DNA from: Alistipes timonensis
GTDB taxonomy: Bacteria > Bacteroidota > Bacteroidia > Bacteroidales > Muribaculaceae
Assembly: GCA_023663385.1 (NCBI GenBank)
Contig: JAMPHO010000012.1
Coordinates: forward strand, 1 to 42,324
Direction: 5' to 3'
DNA length: 42,324 nucleotides
This document shows positions 32,907-41,258 of the stretch, piece by piece. How positions within the stretch are numbered: the first letter of the stretch is position 1; each line of letters opens with the position of its first letter. The notes beneath the pieces are model-generated. The model was not told where the DNA came from, ran no database searches, and saw nothing but the letters and a program-made list of their open reading frames with translations. Both the position numbers and the translations under genes were made by a program.

Positions 32907-34520
32907 TTAGTAGCCAGGGTTCTGGTCCATGGGGTTGAGGGCGATTTCCTCGGCGGGGAGGGGGAAGAGCTCGTGCTTGCCGGCGATGAAGGAGGCCATC
33001 TCGGCGCGGGCTTCCGGGGTCTCGGCGCTGCCGTAGGTACCGTTGTCCTTGTTCATGACCTGGGCGGCGATGCCCCAGCGGGTGAGGTCGAACCAGCGGT
33101 GCCCCTCCATGGCGAGCTCCACTCGGCGCTCGTGGCGAATGGCGTCGCGGAGCGAGTTGGCGTCGTCGGTATAGCCTCGGTAGGCGGGGAACTCGGGGAG
33201 AGCGGCAGAGGGGTCGGCGGCGTTGGCGCGGGCACGGGCGCGAACCTCCTCAAGGGCCCACTTGGCGGCTCCGAGGTCCTTGCCGCTTTCGAGAGCGGCC
33301 TCGGCGTAGAGGAGGAGCACGTCGGCGGCGCGCACCAGGCGGTAGTTGAGCGGACCGCGGCTATGATGGTCGAGCCCGGGGAAGGTGCCCCCCTCGCTCA
33401 TCGAGGTCTTGTTGTTGTAATAGGGAGATCCGAGATATGAGACCTCGGTCTGCTGGAGGTCGTCGGCCCCGGGGGTGCCAATCGCGGCCTCGCGGCGCGG
33501 GTCGCCCTGCTCGAATTCGGCGTAGAGGTTGTGGGTCGGATGGTTCCATCCCCAACCGGCCTGGCTGCCGAGAGCGTCCATGCGCGGACGGGTGAGAATC
33601 GTGGTGAACGTGCCGCGGGTGAAACCGAACCCTTCACCATAGTCGCTGGTGGGGTCCTGGGCGTACTGGATTTCAAATACACTTTCGGGACCGTTCTCAC
33701 CGGCGAGGGTGAAGTTGTCGGAGTATACGGGGCAGAGCGAGTACTCGCCGGCCTTGTATTCCTCGTCGACGAAGAGCTTTCCCCAGGTGTAAGCGTTGTC
33801 GAAGTCCTTCATATAAAGATATGTCTTGCAGAGCATTGCGCGGGCGGCGCCTCGGGTCGCACGGCCGAGGTCCTCGTCGGGGTAGGCGCTCTTGGTCCAC
33901 AGGAGCCGCTCGGCTTTCTCAAGGTCGTTGACAATCGACTCGTAGACCTTCTCGGCGGTGGCGCGGGGCTGCTGCCAGCGGTCGGAGGAGTCAAGCACGT
34001 CGTGGACCAGGGGCACGCCGCCGAACACCCTGACGAGCTGGAAGTAATAGAACGCGCGGAGGAAGTATGCCTCGCCGAGCAGACGGTCGCGCTGGCTCTC
34101 GGTGAGAGTCTTGTCAGGAGCGTAGGCTCCGACTTGCTTCAGGGCGAGGTTGCAGCGGATAATACCCTGGTACTTGGCGCGGTAGTAGTCGAGGAGGATG
34201 TTGTTGTTGGGATTGGTCTTGAAGTTGTCGATGTCGTAGGCGTCGGCGCCGTCGGCAACGTTCTGCCCACCCTTGAGGGCGTCGTCGGAGGCGATGTCGC
34301 CGATGTACCACTCCGAGAAATAGCTGTTGTTGTATTCCCAGGCCAGGGGCGCGTAGCAGCCGTTGACGACCTGCACGCAAGCGTCGCCGGAGACGAAGAA
34401 GTCTTCGAGCTTCGTGGAGCCGGGCGTTGGCTCGGAGAGCCAGTCGTTGCATCCGGCGAGGGTGAGCCCGGCGGCGATCATGCCGGCCTTGAATATATTC
34501 TTGTTGAGAAGCGGATTCAT
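32907..34520 (-). CDS. SusD/RagB-family outer membrane lipoprotein
   Basis: ATG at 34520 (MNPLLNKNIFKAGMIAAGLTLAGC) gives a lipoprotein signal with lipobox Cys24; an earlier in-frame start at 34571 overlaps the SusC stop and is rejected. The 537-residue protein has the SusD helical TPR-like scaffold: CNDWLSEPTPGSTKLEDFF, LGEAYFLRAFYYFQLVRVFGGVPLV (about 145-170), RAADVLLLYAEA, and the C-terminal RHERRVELAMEGHRWFDLTRWG followed by HELFPLPAEEIALNPMDQNPGY. It binds the glycan and forms the lid on the SusC transporter at the cell surface. It lies 47 bp downstream of susC. Confidence 0.96.
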   Translation of the reverse strand: MNPLLNKNIFKAGMIAAGLTLAGCNDWLSEPTPGSTKLEDFFVSGDACVQVVNGCYAPLAWEYNNSYFSEWYIGDIASDDALKGGQNVADGADAYDIDNFKTNPNNNILLDYYRAKYQGIIRCNLALKQVGAYAPDKTLTESQRDRLLGEAYFLRAFYYFQLVRVFGGVPLVHDVLDSSDRWQQPRATAEKVYESIVNDLEKAERLLWTKSAYPDEDLGRATRGAARAMLCKTYLYMKDFDNAYTWGKLFVDEEYKAGEYSLCPVYSDNFTLAGENGPESVFEIQYAQDPTSDYGEGFGFTRGTFTTILTRPRMDALGSQAGWGWNHPTHNLYAEFEQGDPRREAAIGTPGADDLQQTEVSYLGSPYYNNKTSMSEGGTFPGLDHHSRGPLNYRLVRAADVLLLYAEAALESGKDLGAAKWALEEVRARARANAADPSAALPEFPAYRGYTDDANSLRDAIRHERRVELAMEGHRWFDLTRWGIAAQVMNKDNGTYGSAETPEARAEMASFIAGKHELFPLPAEEIALNPMDQNPGY

Positions 34521-34567
34521 TGTGAGTGTTGATTTATGGTAGGATTCAACGGTTGGTGGGGGGATGC

Positions 34568-37500
34568 TCAATAGGTGAGGTTCACGCCGAAGATGAAGGT
34601 GCGGCTCTGGGGGTAGTTGCCGTAGTCAACCCCGCCGCTGACCTCGGGGTCGAAGCCCTTGTACTTGGTGATGGTGAACACGTTGGAGGCCTGCACATAG
34701 AACCGACAGTTGGAGAGGCCGCGCTCGCCGAGCACCGACTTGGGGAGCGAGTAGCCGAGCTGCACGTTCTTGAGGCGGAAGTAGTTGCCGCTTTCGAGGA
34801 AACGGTCGGAGACGTAGTAGTTGACCGAGTTTCGGGGGTTGGGGAGGGAGCCGTCGGGGTTGTCGACAGTCCAGGCGTCGGCCATGATGGGGTCGAGCAC
34901 CGAGGTAGTGCCGTTACTTTCGAGGCGGTGGCGCATCTGGTTGTAGATTTTCGAACCGGCCACACCCTGGAAGAAGAGCTGGAGGTCGAAGTCGCGGTAC
35001 CAGGCACCGAGGTTGATGCCGTAGTTGATTTTGGGAATCGAGGACCCGAGGTTCACGCGGTCCTTGTCGTCGATGCGGCCGTCGCCGTTGTTGTCGCGGA
35101 ACTTGGCGTCGCCGGCGTGGAAGGGGGTGTCGGCGGCGGTATAGCCGTGGAGGTATTCGAGCACCTCCTCGTCGGAGCGGTAAACACCCTCGTACTGGTA
35201 GCCCCAGAAGTAGTAGAGGGGGAAGCCGCGGTCAACGACCTGCACCTGGTTGTAGTTTGTGTAGATAGGGGCGCCGCCGTTAAGCTCCGTCAGCTCGTTG
35301 TGGATGAAGGAGACGTTGCCACCAACGGAGTAACGGAAGTCGCGGGTGGCCTGCATGGAGTGGTCGAGTGAGATTTCGATGCCCTTGTTACGCACCTTGC
35401 CGACATTGGCGGTGCTGGCGTAGCGGTTACCCACATGGGCCGGGGCGTTGACACTCATGAGCATATCGTTGGTGTCGCGGATGAAGCCGTCGACCGATCC
35501 GGAGAGTTTGCCGTTCCAGAAGTTGAAATCAATGCCGGCGCTCCACTGCTCGGTGTTTTCCCAGTGGCCGCCATTGTTGATCCAGGTGAGCACCGCGGCG
35601 CCGTTGACGAGGCTCTGGCCGGAACCGAGCACATAATCGACGAATGTCGGGCCGTTGTTGAACATATTCTGCACGAAGGCGTCGTTGCCGATATTGTCGT
35701 TGCCCACCTTACCCCATCCGAGGCGCACCTTCAGCTCGTTGAGGGGCTGGAAGTCGCGGAGGAACGACTCGTTGCTCATACGCCAGGCGAGGGCGAAGGA
35801 GGGGAAGTAGCCCCAGCGGTTCTCGGCGAACTTCGAGGAGCCGTCGGCACGGAAGTTGACGGTGAGGAGGTAGCGGTTGTCGAACGAGTAGTTGACGCGG
35901 CCGAGCCATGACTGGCGGCGGTTGCGGGCCACCCCGTCGCTGGGCGTGCCGTAGTCGTCGGTCACCTGCGAGAGGTACCAGTTGCGCTCCACGGGGTTGA
36001 GGATGCTGGAGCCGGAGTTGCCGATCGAGTAGTAGTTGTACTCCTCAAGGGTGAAGCCGGCCATCGCTGTTAGGGAGTGCTTGCCGAATGTGTTGTTGTA
36101 GGTGAGGATGTTGTCGACGTTCCAATAGTAGCTCCGGGCCATCGAGGAGGAGAGGAAGTTCTTTTCGCGCTTGTCGTAGGCCGACACCTCGTAGGAGTCC
36201 ATAAAGCTCTTGTCGCGGGTGAGGCGGTAGTCGAAGCTGTAGCTTGAGCGGAGGTTGAAGTGCTTGACGGGGGTGAGTTCGAGGAACACGTTGCCGACGA
36301 AGCGCTCGCTGTTGACCTTGGGATGGGAATATTCGACCATCGACAGCGGGTTGGTCACGTTCTTGTAGGCCGATCCGGCCGAGATGCGCCCACCCATATC
36401 CTCACCCTTGCGGTTGACCGTACCCTCGGGGTAACGGGCGGGGTCCCAGGGCGCCATGGCGAAAGCCGCGGAGAGGATGTTCGCCCCGGCGCTCTCCGAG
36501 TTGTCGCCGCTCTCGTAGGCGTTCTTTGCCACCGACGACATAAAGGTGATGTTCTCGCCGACCTTCAACCAGGGGAAAGCCTGAAATGAAGTGTTGAGGC
36601 GGGCGGTGAAGCGCTGGTAGTCAGAACCGATGATGATGCCTTCCTGGCCGAACCAGCTTGCCGACATCGAGTAGGTCATACGGTCGGAACCGCCGTCGAG
36701 AGCGAGATGGTAGTTCTGAATGAGGCCGTTGCGGAACACCTCGTCCTGCCAGTCGGTATCGACCGCGGAGTAGTCGAATCCGCCCGGGTTGGTGTCGGGG
36801 TTGTAGACAGTCGGGTAATAGTCGGAGGAGTGGACTCCCTGGTAGAGGTTGAGCCACTGATTGAAGCCCTGCTCGGCGTAGACCTTCTTGGCGGCATTGT
36901 TGCCGTTGATGGCCACATAGGTGTCGGCATAATCCTTGGCGTTCATCACCTTTAGCTTCTTCCAGCGCTGCTGTACGCCGACGTAGCCGTTGAAGGTGAC
37001 GTGGGTAGGCTGCTTGAGGCCGCCACCCTTGGTAGTGACGATGATGACACCATTGGCGCCTCGGGAGCCGTAGATGGCGGTCGCGGAAGCGTCCTTGAGC
37101 ACTTCGACGTGCTCGATGTCGTTGGGAGAAAGGAAGTCGATGTCGTCGGCTATCACGCCGTCGACCACATATATAGGTGATGAACCATTAACCGTACCGA
37201 CACCTCTTATGCGCACCTCGGCGCCCGCGCCGGGGCGCCCGGTCAACGAGTTGACCGTGACGCCGGCGACCTGCCCCTGGAGAGCGTTGGAGAGCGAGGC
37301 GGCCGGTGTTTTGGTAAGTTTGTCGGAGGAGACGCTGCTTACCGAGCCGGTGAGGTCGCTCTTTTTGACAGCCCCGTAGCCGATGACCACCAGCTCGTCG
37401 AGCATATTGGTCTGCTGGCGGAGAGCCACATTTATATCGGAGGCACCCTTCACAGCCTCCTCGACCGGCTCGTAACCGACGTAGGAGAACTGGAGGACAG

Positions 37501-37699
37501 CCCCCTTATTCACATTAATAAGGTATTTGCCGTCGATGTCGGTGGTGACGCCGGAGGATTGCCCCTTGACGCGGACCGACGCGCCGATGAGCGGCTCGCC
37601 ATCCTCGGCGGAAGTAATGACGCCAGAAACGGAGAAACCCTGCGCGGAAACCGAGATTCCCAGCAGAAGGAAGAGTAGGGAAAAGATCGCCTTGTTCAT
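34568..37699 (-). CDS. SusC/RagA-family TonB-dependent receptor
   Basis: ATG at 37699 (MNKAIFSLLFLLLGISVSAQ) opens on a signal peptide. The 1043-residue protein has the CarboxypepD_reg-like domain (about 22-100, VSGVITSAEDGEPLIGASVRV), then the linker NMLDELVVIGYGAVKKSDLTGSVSS and plug (GQVAGVTVNSLTGRPGAGAE, PIYVVDGV, ATAIYGSRGANGVIIVTTKGG), and a 22-strand-type barrel ending YPQSRTFIFGVNLTY. It imports oligosaccharides from the surface to the periplasm using TonB energy, with the SusD protein as lid. It is first gene of the PUL operon, with a good promoter, a hairpin in the leader (37741-37759) and phased direct repeats upstream. Confidence 0.96.
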   Translation of the reverse strand: MNKAIFSLLFLLLGISVSAQGFSVSGVITSAEDGEPLIGASVRVKGQSSGVTTDIDGKYLINVNKGAVLQFSYVGYEPVEEAVKGASDINVALRQQTNMLDELVVIGYGAVKKSDLTGSVSSVSSDKLTKTPAASLSNALQGQVAGVTVNSLTGRPGAGAEVRIRGVGTVNGSSPIYVVDGVIADDIDFLSPNDIEHVEVLKDASATAIYGSRGANGVIIVTTKGGGLKQPTHVTFNGYVGVQQRWKKLKVMNAKDYADTYVAINGNNAAKKVYAEQGFNQWLNLYQGVHSSDYYPTVYNPDTNPGGFDYSAVDTDWQDEVFRNGLIQNYHLALDGGSDRMTYSMSASWFGQEGIIIGSDYQRFTARLNTSFQAFPWLKVGENITFMSSVAKNAYESGDNSESAGANILSAAFAMAPWDPARYPEGTVNRKGEDMGGRISAGSAYKNVTNPLSMVEYSHPKVNSERFVGNVFLELTPVKHFNLRSSYSFDYRLTRDKSFMDSYEVSAYDKREKNFLSSSMARSYYWNVDNILTYNNTFGKHSLTAMAGFTLEEYNYYSIGNSGSSILNPVERNWYLSQVTDDYGTPSDGVARNRRQSWLGRVNYSFDNRYLLTVNFRADGSSKFAENRWGYFPSFALAWRMSNESFLRDFQPLNELKVRLGWGKVGNDNIGNDAFVQNMFNNGPTFVDYVLGSGQSLVNGAAVLTWINNGGHWENTEQWSAGIDFNFWNGKLSGSVDGFIRDTNDMLMSVNAPAHVGNRYASTANVGKVRNKGIEISLDHSMQATRDFRYSVGGNVSFIHNELTELNGGAPIYTNYNQVQVVDRGFPLYYFWGYQYEGVYRSDEEVLEYLHGYTAADTPFHAGDAKFRDNNGDGRIDDKDRVNLGSSIPKINYGINLGAWYRDFDLQLFFQGVAGSKIYNQMRHRLESNGTTSVLDPIMADAWTVDNPDGSLPNPRNSVNYYVSDRFLESGNYFRLKNVQLGYSLPKSVLGERGLSNCRFYVQASNVFTITKYKGFDPEVSGGVDYGNYPQSRTFIFGVNLTY

Positions 37700-37796
37700 A
37701 TTATAATGAATGGTATTAGCTTTAATTAAGAAACGCAACAGGTCCGGTAGTCACCGGCCACAGAACCGGGCCGGGAAAAACGATTGGTTGACGGCG

Positions 37797-37827
37797 CAAA
37801 GTTACTACCATGAAACGCCCCGCGCAA
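37797..37827 (-). promoter_or_regulatory. Promoter of the PUL operon (susC)
   Basis: TTG (37827-37825), a 20-bp spacer, and a perfect -7 box TAACTTTG (37804-37797) on the minus strand. The leader would be about 90 nt and contains the CCGGT/ACCGG hairpin at 37744-37757. Confidence 0.75.
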
Positions 37828-37832
37828 TAGCC

Positions 37833-37964
37833 AGACCCCTATACCGCCTCTACAATAGCGGAAAAGCACCCCTACAACGACTCTACACAGTTAACATAAC
37901 TTACTATTTTGCAATATTTTAGTATTTTTATGTTTTATAACATATATTTATTTAAGACCCTACA
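37833..37964 (-). promoter_or_regulatory. Candidate activator operator: 11-bp phased TGTAG-type direct repeats
   Basis: On the minus strand 11-bp units begin at 37887 (TGTAGAGTCGT), 37876 (TGTAGGGGTGC), 37854 (TGTAGAGGCGG) and 37843 (TATAGGGGTCT); the register at 37865 is the unmatched TTTTCCGCTAT. A further unit, TGTAGGGTCTT, begins at 37964, exactly seven 11-bp steps upstream. The proximal unit ends 5 bp from the -33 TTG. The rest of the 310-bp intergenic region between susC and the regulator is AT-rich, with a TATGTT/AACATA dyad at about 37929-37944. Confidence 0.6.
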
Positions 37965-38008
37965 TAGCATATTTTGTTAACTTGCGCGAAAATTAACAGT
38001 CGCGACTC

Positions 38009-40921
38009 TTGAAATACCGAAAAACATCGCCAGCCCGTCTGGCATTAACGATAATGCTGACCCTGCTCGCGGCCGCCACGGCGGTGGCCGCGGGAGGGTT
38101 CGTGCCCGTGAGGAACTTCACCCGCGAATCGTACGGGAGCGGCGCGCAAAACTGGGAATGCGTGCAGGATAGCGCGGGCCGGATATACGTCGCCAACCGC
38201 GACGGGATGCTGGCCTTCGACGGCTCGCGGTGGAAGCGATACACCCTTCCGAACTTCACTACGGTGAGGTCGCTGATGTTCGAGCAGGAAACAGGGAGAA
38301 TTTACGCCGGGGGCTCTGGGGAGTTCGGCTACTTCTCGCCGGACTCCGTGTCGGGCGAACTGGTGTACACCTCGCTGTCGGCAGGGTTGCCGGAGCTCCA
38401 CCCTCCCCTATCGGAGGTATGGAAAATAGTAAGCAGCGCGGGGCGCGTGTGGTTCCAGAGCGACTACCACCTGCTATGCCTCAACGACGGGGCGCTGCAA
38501 TGCCACAACGCGCAGAGCCGCATATCGCGGACCTCGCCCATAGGGGGGTCGGCCTACGTCGCGCTCGACAACGGGAACATACTGCGCATCGACGGCGACC
38601 ACATAACCACGCTCGGAGGCACCGAGCGACTCGCCGGGAAAAAAATCACCGCCATACTCCCCTTCAACGGCGACACGGAGCTGCTGATAGGGACCTCGGT
38701 CGACGGACTATACCGATACGACGGGACGCGGGCCGAGCCGTATGACTGTGACATAAACCGCTTTCTGAAAGATAACCAGCTGTTCAGCGCCGCCCGGCAG
38801 GGTGACAGTTACGTTTTCGGAACGGTGAACCGCGGGGCCGTGGTAAAGAACTTCAGAACCGGGGAGGCCAACTACATAAACAAAGAGACCGGGCTGCAGA
38901 ACAACACCGTGCTGGCCTCGTATTTCGACCAGGCGGGTAATCTGTGGCTCTCGCTCGACGACGGGCTGGACTACGCCGTGTACAACACAGCCCGGACCAA
39001 CCTCACCGGGCCGCTGAACCCGATCGGGGCCGGATACACCTCGACCCGGCGCGGCGACCGGGTATACCTCGGCACCAACCAGGGGCTCTACTCTGCCCCC
39101 TACCCTTTCCGGGCCGCGCCCTCGCCGATGACATTCAGGCGCGAGGCCAACGGGCAGGTGTGGTCAATAACCGACGACGGGGCGACGATGTTCGTGGCCA
39201 CCGACGCCGGCATATACATAAAAGAGGGCGACAAACCGATGTACCGCGTAGGGGGTATCGGGGGCACAATGCGCGCGCGCCCGCTGGCCGGGAGCGGCAA
39301 CCTGGCCCTTGCCTCGACCTATCAGAAATTCCACCTGCTGGAACGAGGGAGCGACGGCCTCTGGGCCGACCGGGGCCCGGTAGAGGGGTACGACGACATC
39401 GCCGGTGACTTTATCCAGGACCGCCAGGGTGACATATGGATACCGCATTGGCGCAAAGGTGTTTACCGACTGCGGTTTGACCCGGCCGCGGGACGGTTCG
39501 CCGTGAACCGCCTCTACAGCTCGGCCGACGGGTTGCCGGACAACAATAACAACACCGCCACCCTGTACAAGGGACGGGTGGTGTTCTCGGCCTCGACGGG
39601 CTTTTTCCGCCTCGACCCGCTGACTGACAGGATAGTGCGCGATGAGGAGTTGGGCGCCATATTCCCCGAAGGGGTGTCGGGCTCACTTAAAGTGCTCTCG
39701 GACTCGATGCTGGCCGTGCTGGAGAACAGCGGCATCGACATAGCCGTAATGGGCGCCGACGGTAAATTCGAGGTTGACACAACGACTTTCAAGGGGATGC
39801 GGGGCACGATTATCCCCGGGTTCTCGCATCTTGACCTGATAGCCGACGGACAACTGCTGGTGTCGACACAGGATGGATTCTGGAACATCGATCCCCGGCG
39901 GTCGTGGAGGCAGGCCACGGAGCCGCTTCCGTTCGTGAGCGCCGTTTACGCCAACCGCGACTCGCTGGTGTACCGCGAACCGACCGGGAGCCGCGGCGGC
40001 GCACTGCGGGTGCCATACAGCCTTAATTCCCTGCGGTTTGACTTCGCATGTCCCGAATACCGATCGGACGCGGGGGTAGAGTTCAGTTCGTACCTTAAAG
40101 ATTACGACAGCGACTGGACCCCGTTTTCGACCGAGACCTCAAGAGAGTACACCCGTCTGCCCGAAGGGAACTACACGCTGTACCTGCGGTCGCGCAACAA
40201 CAGGACGGGAGCCATTGAGGAGACAAGTTTCACGCTGCGGGTGAGCCCGCCGTGGTACAGGACCGGGATTGCCAAGGGGGTGTATGTGGCGCTCGTAGGG
40301 CTGGCGCTGTTTTTGGTCTACTGGCTTCTGAAAAGGTGGATAGGGCGCACCCAGCGCGAGCTGGAGCAGAAGAAGGAGCGGGAACTTGACGCCGTAAGGC
40401 GCCAGGCCGAGCAGGAGTCGCTGGTAAAGGATTTCGAAATCGCGACCCTGAAATCGGAACAACTCGAACAGGACATCAAGCACAAGAGCCAGGAACTCAG
40501 CAGCACAACGATGAACCTCATACGGAAAAACGAGATTCTACAGGAGATAGCGACCAAACTGGCCAAAATACAGGAGCTTTCGGTTACGGAGATCGGCGCC
40601 CCGGCGGCGCAGCGTATGCTGTCGAAGATTCAGACTTCGATCGAGGACAGCATAAGCCACGACAATGACTGGAAGACTTTCAACCAGAATTTCGACATTG
40701 TTTACGCCAACTACACCAAGCGCCTGATGGAGCTTCACCCCAACCTCAGCGCAGCCGACAAACGGCTCTGCTGCTATATAAAAATGGGGCTATCGAGTAA
40801 GGAGATAGCCCCGCTTATAAACATTTCATACAAGTCGGTAGAGATGGCGCGCTACAGGCTGCGCAAGAAGATGAACCTGCCCGCGGAGGCTTCGCTGACC
40901 TCCTATCTTGACAACCTCTGA
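38009..40921 (+). CDS. Membrane-spanning PUL regulator: propeller, Y_Y_Y domain, TM helix, coiled coil, LuxR-type HTH
   Basis: The 970-residue protein starts at TTG 38009 (MKYRKTSPARLALTIMLTLL); an in-frame stop at 37994 excludes longer versions, and the first ATG (38054) would remove the basic part of the signal peptide. Residues about 35-670 form Reg_prop-like periplasmic propeller blades (GRIYVANRDGMLAFDG, GNLWLSLDDGLDYAVYN, GDIWIPHWRKGVYRL). A Y_Y_Y-like domain (about 675-745, FSSYLKDYDSDWTPF...LPEGNYTLYLRSRN) precedes one TM helix (about 753-772), a long coiled coil (about 780-860) and a GerE/LuxR HTH (about 910-957, LSAADKRLCCYIKMGLSSKE). There is no histidine-kinase domain, so it is a one-component sensor that likely reads periplasmic glucan oligosaccharides and activates the divergent PUL. 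Confidence 0.93.
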   Translation: MKYRKTSPARLALTIMLTLLAAATAVAAGGFVPVRNFTRESYGSGAQNWECVQDSAGRIYVANRDGMLAFDGSRWKRYTLPNFTTVRSLMFEQETGRIYAGGSGEFGYFSPDSVSGELVYTSLSAGLPELHPPLSEVWKIVSSAGRVWFQSDYHLLCLNDGALQCHNAQSRISRTSPIGGSAYVALDNGNILRIDGDHITTLGGTERLAGKKITAILPFNGDTELLIGTSVDGLYRYDGTRAEPYDCDINRFLKDNQLFSAARQGDSYVFGTVNRGAVVKNFRTGEANYINKETGLQNNTVLASYFDQAGNLWLSLDDGLDYAVYNTARTNLTGPLNPIGAGYTSTRRGDRVYLGTNQGLYSAPYPFRAAPSPMTFRREANGQVWSITDDGATMFVATDAGIYIKEGDKPMYRVGGIGGTMRARPLAGSGNLALASTYQKFHLLERGSDGLWADRGPVEGYDDIAGDFIQDRQGDIWIPHWRKGVYRLRFDPAAGRFAVNRLYSSADGLPDNNNNTATLYKGRVVFSASTGFFRLDPLTDRIVRDEELGAIFPEGVSGSLKVLSDSMLAVLENSGIDIAVMGADGKFEVDTTTFKGMRGTIIPGFSHLDLIADGQLLVSTQDGFWNIDPRRSWRQATEPLPFVSAVYANRDSLVYREPTGSRGGALRVPYSLNSLRFDFACPEYRSDAGVEFSSYLKDYDSDWTPFSTETSREYTRLPEGNYTLYLRSRNNRTGAIEETSFTLRVSPPWYRTGIAKGVYVALVGLALFLVYWLLKRWIGRTQRELEQKKERELDAVRRQAEQESLVKDFEIATLKSEQLEQDIKHKSQELSSTTMNLIRKNEILQEIATKLAKIQELSVTEIGAPAAQRMLSKIQTSIEDSISHDNDWKTFNQNFDIVYANYTKRLMELHPNLSAADKRLCCYIKMGLSSKEIAPLINISYKSVEMARYRLRKKMNLPAEASLTSYLDNL

Positions 40922-40979
40922 ACCAGGGGGAAACGAAGGGGAAGCTCGGCTTTCGCCTCGCCACGGTGGCGAGGCGGAA
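40922..40979 (+). terminator. Perfect hairpin downstream of the regulator, possible terminator
   Basis: CGCCTCGCCA (40954-40963), loop CGG, TGGCGAGGCG (40967-40976) is a perfect 10-bp stem 33 bp after the stop codon. No T-run follows. Its left side (GCTCGGCTTTCGCCTCGC) resembles the head of the dispersed repeat at 41015, so it may be a decayed copy of that element. Confidence 0.45.
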
Positions 40980-41014
40980 AGGGGGCGCTTAAAGGCTCTT
41001 TGGAGGGAGGGGCT

Positions 41015-41095
41015 ATACTTCGCTCGGCTTCCGCCTCGCGCACCAGAGGGCGGAACTCCGAGGGCTCTGCCCTCGGCACGGAACGACAAGGCGGG
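41015..41095. repeat. Dispersed intergenic repeat, copy 1
   Basis: An 81-bp element starting ATACTTCGCTCGGCTTCCGC and ending GGAACGACAAGGCGGG, nearly identical to 42116-42195. It holds a perfect hairpin CCGAGGGC/GCCCTCGG (41058-41065 and 41069-41076). Translated frames through it recur as similar short peptides, which are not genes. The 340-bp gap from 40922 to 41258 contains only repeats. Confidence 0.85.
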
Positions 41096-41142
41096 GGAAA
41101 GAAGGGGGATTTACGGGCGGCAAGCCGCCCGCACGGAAGACA

Positions 41143-41241
41143 AAAGCCCGCGGGGGAAAGGAGGAAGAGAAGAGGACGAGGGGGAAAGCCCGCAGGGGAA
41201 AGGAGGAAGAGAAGAGGACGAGGGGGAAAGCCAGCGGGGGC
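41143..41241. repeat. 42-bp tandem repeat, about 2.3 copies, purine-rich
   Basis: Units start at 41143, 41185 and 41227; the first two (41143-41184 and 41185-41226) differ at one base. Each begins AAAGCCCGC(G/A)GGGG and continues with a GGAGGAAGAGAAGAGGACGA run. The third is partial and diverged. It lies directly downstream of the DUF3108 gene (minus strand). Confidence 0.85.
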
Positions 41242-41258
41242 AAGCAAGGGGGAGGGGG

